DNA from: an uncultured Alphaproteobacteria bacterium
GTDB taxonomy: Bacteria; Pseudomonadota; Alphaproteobacteria; CAKMZR01
DNA length: 5,662 nt
Direction: 5' to 3'
Assembly (NCBI GenBank): GCA_929200455.1
Contig: CAKMZR010000085.1
Location: 1-5,662, forward strand
The stretch's first letter is position 1, and each line of letters begins with the position of its first letter. This document shows positions 1 to 5,598 of the stretch, piece by piece. The notes below the pieces were generated by a model, which ran no database searches, had not been told where the DNA came from, and worked only from the letters and a program-made list of their open reading frames with translations. The translations under genes and the position numbers were made by a program.

Positions 1-140
1 GTGCACAGCCCTTGATGGAAAAGATGGGTGTTCAGGGTATGGTAAGAGCATCAATAGCGTCGTATAATAGGGGACGGGACGTGGAGAAACTTTTGGAAGG
101 TTTGGAGAGAATTATGAAGATGAAGGGAAAGCGGAAATGA
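1..140 (+). CDS. sufS: Cysteine desulfurase SufS, C-terminal end (5' truncated by window)
   Basis: Reading from base 3 gives 45 codons and a TGA at 138-140, starting AQPLMEKMGVQG and continuing through VRASIASYN to a Lys/Arg-rich tail. This matches the end of group II (SufS/CsdA type) PLP-dependent cysteine desulfurases, where the catalytic Cys lies in a GHHCAxPLM motif followed by a conserved RAS....YN segment. The first two bases, gt, would complete a TGT codon for that Cys, so the window appears to open at the active site; this is inferred. The family removes sulfur from L-cysteine, leaving alanine, and passes it as a persulfide to the SUF scaffold in the cytoplasm. The PLP-binding lysine and most of the protein lie outside the window. 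The final Lys/Arg run (MKMKGKRK) is slightly longer than many family members. The stop overlaps the next start by 4 bp (ATGA), which suggests translational coupling with sufT. Confidence 0.88.
   Translation, partial: AQPLMEKMGVQGMVRASIASYNRGRDVEKLLEGLERIMKMKGKRK
122..128 (+). promoter_or_regulatory. Probable ribosome binding site of sufT
   Basis: A purine-rich GAAGGGA lies 8 bases before the ATG at 137, inside the last codons of sufS. It resembles a Shine-Dalgarno sequence. Together with the ATGA overlap it supports the start chosen for sufT, which gives a long N-terminal extension. The surrounding DNA is purine-rich in general, so the match is only moderately specific. Confidence 0.45.
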
Positions 141-565
141 GTGAAGAAGAGCGTCCTATGGTGGACATGGAGGGGGTGGGAGTGGAAGAGGGTTTGGGAG
201 TGGAGATGGTGCCTGAGGGGACGGAGTCTTTTTCAGGGACTCCTCTTGTTGCGGGTTCTGAGATTGTGGAGCTTGTGTCGGTTCAAGATGCGATAAGGCA
301 GGTGTATGATCCGGAGATTCCGGTGAATATTTTTGATTTGGGCTTGATCTACGATGTGGATGTGAAGGAGGACGGTCACGTAGATATTCTGATGACTTTG
401 ACGGCTCCTGCATGTCCTGTGGCAGGCGAGCTTCCCCAAGAGGTTGCGGATGCGGTGGCGGCGGTGAAGGGAGTGGGCACGGTGTGTGTGACGTTGACTT
501 GGTCGCCCCCGTGGACGATGGAGAGGTTGAGCGAGGACGCACGTCTGGCTTTAGATTTTTATTGA
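137..565 (+). CDS. sufT: SUF system-associated DUF59/MIP18-family protein SufT
   Basis: This 142-aa protein has a complete DUF59 (MIP18-like) domain at about residues 46-125: VSVQDAIRQVYDPEIPVNIF with the conserved DPE at 58-60, DLGLIY at 67-72, then MTLTAPACPVAGE at 86-98 with the conserved Cys93, and WSPPWT at 122-127 followed by a SEDARLAL tail. That combination is typical of the SUF-associated subfamily (TIGR02945) encoded next to sufS. These small cytoplasmic proteins help mature Fe-S proteins; the exact biochemical step is not settled. The gene follows sufS with a 4-bp ATGA overlap, so the two are probably co-translated. Residues 1-45 are an acidic, Gly/Val/Glu-rich low-complexity extension containing an imperfect GVGVEEGLGVE repeat. 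Downstream starts in this frame exist, but all lie inside the extension, so the true N-terminus is less certain than the domain. No sufA-like gene follows before the convergent gyrB. Codons end mostly in G or T, opposite to the neighbouring - strand genes. Confidence 0.93.
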   Translation: MSEEERPMVDMEGVGVEEGLGVEMVPEGTESFSGTPLVAGSEIVELVSVQDAIRQVYDPEIPVNIFDLGLIYDVDVKEDGHVDILMTLTAPACPVAGELPQEVADAVAAVKGVGTVCVTLTWSPPWTMERLSEDARLALDFY

Positions 566-707
566 GACGAGTCTTCGGCTTCGGGGGTGTCTGGGAGGGT
601 GCGTCTTTATTGAGGATGGCGTGCGGGGGTGGATGACGTGCGGGGGTGGATGACGTGAGGGGGTGAGGACGCAGGGGTGGATGATGTGTGTGGGTGAGAA
701 GAGGGGC
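566..707 (-). terminator. Convergent spacer between sufT and gyrB; possible Rho-dependent termination zone for gyrB
   Basis: The 142 bases between the two converging stop codons hold no convincing gene and no clear GC-rich hairpin followed by a T-run in either direction. Only weak pairing is visible, such as AGACG at 565-569 with CGTCT at 602-606 across a long loop. Read on the - strand, i.e. in the 3' trailer of gyrB mRNA, the stretch is very C-rich, poor in G and apparently unstructured. That is the known character of rut sites for Rho. This is inference from composition only, and the whole - strand here is C-rich, which weakens it. Confidence 0.22.
621..685. repeat. G-rich ~17-bp tandem repeat in the sufT/gyrB spacer
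   Basis: Two identical 17-base units, GTGCGGGGGTGGATGAC, lie head to tail at 621-637 and 638-654. A degenerate 16-base copy (655-670, GTGAGGGGGTGAGGAC) and a shorter one (671-685, GCAGGGGTGGATGAT) follow. A more decayed trace, GTGTGTGGGTGAGAAG, may extend the array to about 701. The decay from perfect to diverged copies suggests slippage or recent duplication at the left end. The array adds no coding capacity and lies between two stop codons. Each unit holds a run of four or five G on the + strand, with spacers of about 10-12 bases between runs. Confidence 0.85.
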
Positions 708-3182
708 CTAGACGTCGAGATTGGCGACATTGTGGGCATTGTTTTGGATGAAAATTCGGCGAGGTTCGACAATATCGCCCATGAGGGTAGAAAAGACGTC
801 ATTGGCGTCTTCTGCATGACCGATTTTGACTTGCAGAAGGGATCGTGCGGACTGATCCATGGTGGTTTCCCAGAGTTGTTCGGGGTTCATTTCCCCGAGT
901 CCTTTGTAGCGTTGTATTTTGACGCGGTGTCGCCCTTGTTCGAGAATGGTGTTGTAAAGAGCGGTGGGTTGGTGGAATGAGGATTGGGCGTCTTTGATTT
1001 CGAGGGTGACGGTGCCTTGGGCGAAGACATCGCGAATTCGGTTGAGGGGAGAAGAGATATTTTTGGCTTCGTGGGAAGCGAGGATGGCGTCACTGATGAC
1101 GATGGATTTTTTGAATCCTTTGTGGGCTCGGGTGAGGGTGATGAGGGGAGAGGCTGTAGGTTCTCCTTGAAGAGCGGGGGTGGGCATAGGAGAGGGAGAG
1201 GGCATAGTGACTTGAGCCGTCCACGAGACGGGTTTTAGGGCGGTATTGAGTCGTTCTAGGAGGGATTGGGCGATTTGGTCGCAAGATTCCTGGTCTTTTG
1301 GGAGGTTGGGACCGATGAGTCCTTCGAGAGCGATTTGTTCGATGAGTTCTTGAGAATTAATTTTTTGTCCTATTTCTGAGAGAGGATTTTTGAGAGACCC
1401 GATGGTGATGAGGAATTGTTTGAGGTCTTGTCCTTTCATTTGGATGCCATTTTTTGTGGTGAGGACGGCGTGTTGGAGGGCATTTTCGAGGAGGAAGTCT
1501 TCGAGCATGTTGTCATTTTTGAGGTAGGTTTTTTTGTCTCCCTGTTGAGCGAGGTAGAGGGGGGGTTGAGCGATATAGATGTGTCCATTTTCGACGAGTT
1601 CGGGCATATGTCTGTAGAAGAAGGTGAGGAGTAGGGTACGAATGTGGCTTCCGTCGACGTCAGCATCTGTCATGATAATAATTTTGTGGTATCGGAGTTT
1701 ATTGAGGGTGAATTCGTCTGTTCCGATTCCTGTTCCGAGGGAGGAGATGAGGGTTCCGATTTCGCTTGAATTGAGGACTCGGTCGAATCGGGCGCGTTCT
1801 GTATTGATAATTTTTCCGCGTAGGGGGAGGATGGCTTGGGTGCGTCTGTCGCGGCCTTGTTTTGCGGATCCGCCGGCGGATTCTCCCTCGACGAGGAAGA
1901 GTTCTGAAAGGGAGGGGTCTTTTTCTTGGCAGTCTGCGAGTTTTCCTGGGAGGTTTGCGATGTCGAGGGCGCCTTTTCTTCGTGTGAGTTCGCGTGCTTT
2001 TCTGGCGGCTTCACGAGCGGCGGCGGCTTCGATAACTTTTTTGACGATGAGTTTTGCGGGTGTAGGATTTTCCTCGAGCCATTCGCCGAGTTTGGCGTTG
2101 ACGCTGGTTTCGACGGCTTGTCGGACTTCGGAAGAGACGAGTTTTTCTTTGGTTTGGCTAGAAAATTTGGGGTCGGGTACCTTGATAGAGATGATGGAGG
2201 TGAGTCCTTCTCGTGTGTCGTCGCCTGAAAGGGAGCTTTTTTCTCTTTTTGCGAGGCCGTGGGCTTCGATGTAGTTATTGATTTGTCTTGTGAGAGCGGC
2301 TCGGAATCCTGCGAGGTGTGTACCCCCGTCACGTTGGGGAATATTGTTGGTAAAGCAGAGGCAGGTTTCGTGGTATCCGTCGTTCCACTGGAGGGCGATA
2401 TCGATGACGATGTCGTCACGTTTGTCGCGTATGTGGATGGTGGGTTCGTGAAGGATTTGTCTATTTCTGTCTCGCCATTGGACGAAAGCGACGATGCCGC
2501 CTTCATTTTTGAAGGGGTAGACGATGGGATTATCGCTTCTGTTGTCGGTGAGGGTGATAGAGATTCCGTGGTTGAGGAAGGAGAGTTCTCTTAGTCTGTG
2601 TTCGAGGGTTTGTGCGTCAAATTGGATGTGGGAAAAGACTTGTTCAGAGGGCATGAAGGTGATGTGTGTTCCTTGTTTGCCTTCTGCGGGTCCTTGTATT
2701 TTTAGGGGATTTGTGGCTTGTCCATTTTCGAACCGCATGGAGTGGTGTTGACCGTCGCGGTAGATATCGAGGGAGAGCCAAGAGGAGAGGGCGTTGACGA
2801 CGGAGACTCCGACGCCATGGAGTCCGCCTGAGACTTTATAGGAGTTATGGTCGAATTTTCCGCCTGCATGAAGTTGCGTCATGATGACTTCTGCGGCGGA
2901 GATTCCTTCTTCTTGGTGGATATCTGTGGGGATTCCGCGTCCGTCGTCTTCTACGGAGACGGAACCGTCTTGATTGAGGGAGACATTGATGACATGGCAG
3001 AATCCGGCAAGAGATTCGTCGATGGCGTTATCGACGACTTCGTAGATCATGTGGTGGAGTCCGGATCCGTCATCGGTATCGCCGATATACATGCCGGGAC
3101 GTTTTCGTACGGCTTCGAGTCCTCGAAGAACGCGTATGGAATCGGCACTGTAGTTTGATTCGAGAGGAGGCGTTGATGACAT
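708..3182 (-). CDS. gyrB: DNA gyrase subunit B
   Basis: This complete 824-aa GyrB is the ATPase subunit of the type IIA topoisomerase that, with GyrA, introduces negative supercoils. The GHKL ATPase shows EVVDNAIDE (48-56, with the catalytic Glu48 and Mg-binding Asn52), DDGRGIP (79-85) and the ATP lid GGLHGVGVSVVNALS (119-133). The transducer carries PKFSSQTKEKL with the ATP-contacting Lys345. The TOPRIM domain follows: LVEGESAGGSAKQGRDR (430-446), PLRGKIIN and DADVDGSHI (506-514). The C-terminal part has the insert-containing TOPRIM region (about 555-685), then QRYKGLGEMNPEQLWETTMD (757-776) and the end EPRRIFIQNNA. Length and neighbour recF favour GyrB over ParE, which is usually shorter. 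The start fits the normal N-terminus; AAAGAGAA lies 8 bases upstream. Oddities: Glu434 where E. coli has Asp426; TMDQ for the usual TMDP; a Pro/Ser/Thr-rich stretch at 658-681. The gene lies 43 bp after recF and probably shares its transcript. Codons rarely end in G. Confidence 0.98.
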   Translation of the reverse strand: MSSTPPLESNYSADSIRVLRGLEAVRKRPGMYIGDTDDGSGLHHMIYEVVDNAIDESLAGFCHVINVSLNQDGSVSVEDDGRGIPTDIHQEEGISAAEVIMTQLHAGGKFDHNSYKVSGGLHGVGVSVVNALSSWLSLDIYRDGQHHSMRFENGQATNPLKIQGPAEGKQGTHITFMPSEQVFSHIQFDAQTLEHRLRELSFLNHGISITLTDNRSDNPIVYPFKNEGGIVAFVQWRDRNRQILHEPTIHIRDKRDDIVIDIALQWNDGYHETCLCFTNNIPQRDGGTHLAGFRAALTRQINNYIEAHGLAKREKSSLSGDDTREGLTSIISIKVPDPKFSSQTKEKLVSSEVRQAVETSVNAKLGEWLEENPTPAKLIVKKVIEAAAAREAARKARELTRRKGALDIANLPGKLADCQEKDPSLSELFLVEGESAGGSAKQGRDRRTQAILPLRGKIINTERARFDRVLNSSEIGTLISSLGTGIGTDEFTLNKLRYHKIIIMTDADVDGSHIRTLLLTFFYRHMPELVENGHIYIAQPPLYLAQQGDKKTYLKNDNMLEDFLLENALQHAVLTTKNGIQMKGQDLKQFLITIGSLKNPLSEIGQKINSQELIEQIALEGLIGPNLPKDQESCDQIAQSLLERLNTALKPVSWTAQVTMPSPSPMPTPALQGEPTASPLITLTRAHKGFKKSIVISDAILASHEAKNISSPLNRIRDVFAQGTVTLEIKDAQSSFHQPTALYNTILEQGRHRVKIQRYKGLGEMNPEQLWETTMDQSARSLLQVKIGHAEDANDVFSTLMGDIVEPRRIFIQNNAHNVANLDV

Positions 3183-3190
3183 GATAGATG

Positions 3191-3198
3191 TTCTCTTT
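3191..3198 (-). promoter_or_regulatory. Probable ribosome binding site of gyrB
   Basis: On the - strand the purine-rich AAAGAGAA lies 8 bases before the gyrB ATG (3182), a plausible though non-consensus Shine-Dalgarno sequence. The rest of the 43-bp recF-gyrB gap (3183-3225) is A/C-rich on this strand, with no hairpin and no convincing promoter, so gyrB is probably translated from a message that also carries recF. Confidence 0.4.
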
Positions 3199-3225
3199 AT
3201 GTTTGGGGTTTTTGTGTGGGGGATT

Positions 3226-4410
3226 TTAGGGTTTGAAAGGTTTTGCGAGGGAAGGGTTTATGGAGAAGAAGGCGGCGGTATCTTGTAGTTCTTGGAAGTC
3301 CGAGGGTTCTTGCCCGCTTATCCAAGCTTGGAGTTGGAGGTGGAGTAGGGCTTCCCACAGGGCGCGTTTGACGTGTTTGTCGAGATGGCTTGTGATGTCG
3401 TCAAGGAGGAGAACGGGAGCGAATCCGCGATCGGCAATCCAGAGTCGGACGACGGTGAGGATGGTGGAGATGAGGAGTATTTTTCTTTCTCCGGAAGAGA
3501 GGAGGGCAGCGGGTGTGTTGGGATTTTCTGCGTGTGAGACGGAGAGTTTGTCTTGGGGTAGGTGTGTGTGGGGTGAGGGTAGATTTTTGGAAAGAATTTG
3601 GAGGGTATATTCTTCTGCAGAGGAGGCTCCGAACTGTGAGAGGTGGGAGGCGATGAGTCCGTTGAGTTGGAGGTGTACGGGAGGAAGGGAAGGGAGGAGG
3701 ACGGATGCCATACGGTTGAATCGTCGTATGAATCCTATTCTGGAGGCGGCAAGGGAGATGACGGCTTGAGAGAAATGTTCGAGGACGGTATGCCGCCAGA
3801 GTTTGTCGGAGTTTTGATTTTGGAGAGCGTGATAGTGTCGTTGGAGGGCGAGGGTTCGTGCGACTCTTCGTGCGTGGTCTGGTTCGAATCTTGCGATGAG
3901 GTTATCGAGGAATCGTCTGAGGTTGTGGGGGGTTTCGCGGAGGAAGTTGTCCATGGGGGGCGTGAGCCAGAAGAGGGCGAACTGATGGGAGAGTTCGTTG
4001 AGTTTGATGGGCTCACCGTTTACGAGGAGGACACGTTTTTGTCCTTGGAGGCAGGTGGTGATTCTGGATGACGCGTGTTTATGGCGTATGTGTCCTTGTA
4101 CGGCCCAGGGAAGAGGAAGGGGTAAGGGAGGGGTAGGTTTTGTATTTTGGATTTCTGAGGGTCTGTGTTCCCATTCATTTTTCTGGGCATTTTGGAGTCC
4201 TTTTCCGCTTCCCAAGAGTGAGAGGGCTTCGAGGAGGGAAGTTTTTCCGGCTCCGTTGGGTCCGATGAGGACGAGGGTGGAGTTATGGCATTCTAGGGAG
4301 AGGTTTTTGTGGTTACGAAAAGCGTGCAGGTGTAGTTTTTCTATGTGAGGAGCGAGTTCTCGGGGTAGGGTTGAGGGCGTAGGTTGTGGTGTGGGGCAAG
4401 ACACGAGCAT
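3226..4410 (-). CDS. recF: DNA replication and repair protein RecF
   Basis: This 394-aa RecF is an SMC/ABC-like ATPase that, with RecO and RecR, helps load RecA at single-strand gaps and stalled forks. It has the N-terminal IEKLHLHAFRNHKNLSL strand-helix (23-39), Walker A GPNGAGKTS (50-58), and the family segment WLTPPMDNFL with RRFLDNLIARFEPDHARRV (148-183). The ABC signature is LSSGERKILL (304-313) and Walker B with D-loop is PVLLLDDITSHLD (332-344). The order and spacing are those of an intact protein; the length is at the upper end for the family. About 21 residues precede the conserved start of the domain (usual RecF proteins begin almost at it). No ATG or TTG lies between, so the extension is real unless a GTG at codon 3 is used. 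Residues 91-102 contain a Pro/Leu repeat (PPLPLPLPW). The gene starts 9 bp after the dnaN stop, with no clear ribosome binding site, so translation may be coupled to dnaN. Confidence 0.96.
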   Translation of the reverse strand: MLVSCPTPQPTPSTLPRELAPHIEKLHLHAFRNHKNLSLECHNSTLVLIGPNGAGKTSLLEALSLLGSGKGLQNAQKNEWEHRPSEIQNTKPTPPLPLPLPWAVQGHIRHKHASSRITTCLQGQKRVLLVNGEPIKLNELSHQFALFWLTPPMDNFLRETPHNLRRFLDNLIARFEPDHARRVARTLALQRHYHALQNQNSDKLWRHTVLEHFSQAVISLAASRIGFIRRFNRMASVLLPSLPPVHLQLNGLIASHLSQFGASSAEEYTLQILSKNLPSPHTHLPQDKLSVSHAENPNTPAALLSSGERKILLISTILTVVRLWIADRGFAPVLLLDDITSHLDKHVKRALWEALLHLQLQAWISGQEPSDFQELQDTAAFFSINPSLAKPFKP

Positions 4411-4419
4411 AATTTGTGT

Positions 4420-5598
4420 CTACACTTTGACGGGCATGAGGATGAAGCGAGCATTTTCTGGAGCTTGTATGAGGATGGGGGATTGAGTGTCTTTGAGTTG
4501 AATGGAGATGTCTTCGTGTGGGCAGTGTTGAAGGATTTGGAGGAGGTAGCTTGAGTTGAATCCGATGGAGAAGGGTTCGTGAGTATACTGAGCGGGTATG
4601 TCGACGTCTGCGGTTTCTTGATTTTGGCTTCGTGTGGAGACGTTGACATTATTTTCTGAGAGGGAGAGTTTGACGGAAGCTTTATTTTCGCTGGAGATGA
4701 TGGTGACGGCACTGACGCTTTTGTCGAGATCTTGTTTTGAGAGGGTGAGAGTTTTGTCATTATTTTGGGGAATGACTTGTTGGTAGTTGGGGTATTTGTC
4801 GTCGATGAGTCTGGAGAAGATGTGGATGGAGTCCATGGAGATATGGATTTGGTGAGAGGAGATGGCGACGTGGATGGGTGTTTCATCTTCTGGGGAGAGT
4901 TTGGTGAGTTGGCTTATGAGTCCGAGTAATTTTTTGGGAATGATGATGCTGGGTATGGTTTCGTCTGTTTTTGGGAGGGGGATATCGGCGATGGCCATTT
5001 GGTGTCCGTTTGTGCCGACGGCTCTGAGTATATTTTGGTCTGTGATGGGGTCGAGGAAGGTTCCGTTGAGGTATTGTCTTGTGTCGTCCTCAGAGACGGC
5101 GAAGGAGGTGGTATCGATAAGGAACTGGAAATCTTTTGCGTTGAGGGTGAAGGATATGGTGGGTTGGTCGTAGGATTCGGAGGGGAAGTCGTCTGCAGGG
5201 AGGGTCATGATGGAAAAGCGGTAACTTCCTGAGGAGACATTTAGGCTTCCGGGGTGATTCTGAGTGTGGTTTTGGGGGTGGTTTTGAGATTCTGGCGAGG
5301 GGTTTGTATTTTCGTTTGAGGATTGTGCGGAGAAGGAGATTTCGTGTCCTTCGGGTATGGCTTTGATGATTTCGTGTAATTTTTGGGCGGGCGTGGTGAT
5401 TCGGCCTTGTGTTTCGAGTTTGATATTGATGGTTTCAGACATGGTGGTAGCGATGTCTGTGGTGGTGAGTCGGAGTCCGTCTTCTGATGCTTCCATAAGC
5501 ACGTGTGAGAGTATGGTGAGGGAGTTTTGTCTTGGAGATACATGAATGAGGCGGTTCATGCTTTCGAGCAGTGTACGGCGGTCGGCGACAAATTTCAT
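4420..5598 (-). CDS. dnaN: DNA polymerase III beta subunit (sliding clamp)
   Basis: This complete 392-aa beta clamp forms the dimeric ring that tethers polymerase III and other enzymes to DNA. Family marks are the start MKFVADRRTLLESMNRL with SLTILSHVLMEAS (26-38), TLPADDFP (132-139), DTTSFAVSEDDTRQYLNGT (162-180), the segment AVGTNGHQMAIAD (193-205), SRLIDDKYPNYQQVIP (262-277) and the C-terminus FILMPVKV, which ends in the partner-binding tail. The start is set by the N-terminal alignment; AGAAGAAG lies 4 bases upstream as a possible ribosome binding site. Most bacterial clamps are about 366-380 aa. The surplus here is a loop in domain I, about residues 93-117, rich in Asn, Gln, His, Pro and Ser and holding a QNHP repeat. 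Thr28 replaces the usual Pro of the NTxPILS motif. It is the first complete gene of a dnaN-recF-gyrB run, probably co-transcribed; dnaA is often upstream of dnaN but is not visible here. Confidence 0.97.
   Translation of the reverse strand: MKFVADRRTLLESMNRLIHVSPRQNSLTILSHVLMEASEDGLRLTTTDIATTMSETINIKLETQGRITTPAQKLHEIIKAIPEGHEISFSAQSSNENTNPSPESQNHPQNHTQNHPGSLNVSSGSYRFSIMTLPADDFPSESYDQPTISFTLNAKDFQFLIDTTSFAVSEDDTRQYLNGTFLDPITDQNILRAVGTNGHQMAIADIPLPKTDETIPSIIIPKKLLGLISQLTKLSPEDETPIHVAISSHQIHISMDSIHIFSRLIDDKYPNYQQVIPQNNDKTLTLSKQDLDKSVSAVTIISSENKASVKLSLSENNVNVSTRSQNQETADVDIPAQYTHEPFSIGFNSSYLLQILQHCPHEDISIQLKDTQSPILIQAPENARFILMPVKV
5251..5286 (-). repeat. 12-bp in-frame tandem repeat encoding QNHP-QNHT-QNHP in dnaN
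   Basis: Three consecutive 12-base units encode QNHP, QNHT and QNHP (DnaN residues 105-116). The first two copies share CAAAACCAC exactly; the third, CAGAATCAC, has drifted at synonymous positions. The array lies in the extra loop of clamp domain I. Because each unit is four codons long, gain or loss of a copy keeps the frame. Confidence 0.85.

Noticed and set aside
625..677. Canonical G-quadruplex in the spacer
   Set aside because: Four G-runs exist, but the loops are about 10-12 bases, longer than the usual limit of about 7, so a stable canonical form is not supported.
621..685. CRISPR array
   Set aside because: The units are directly adjacent with no unique spacers, and no cas-like gene is present.
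1670..2506. Long open - strand frame (278 codons) inside gyrB, and a 216-codon + strand frame at 1624-2274
   Set aside because: Both overlap an unmistakable gyrB in other frames. Their products are Ser/Pro/Thr-rich or featureless with no family motif, and open frames are expected because strand bias makes stops rare.
708..3182. Assignment as ParE (topoisomerase IV) rather than GyrB
   Set aside because: The length of 824 aa and the position after recF fit GyrB; alphaproteobacterial ParE is usually shorter.
4341..4886. 181-codon - strand frame across the dnaN-recF junction
   Set aside because: It is a shadow of dnaN and recF, low in complexity (Ser, Pro, Thr, Lys), and both real genes are complete in their own frames.
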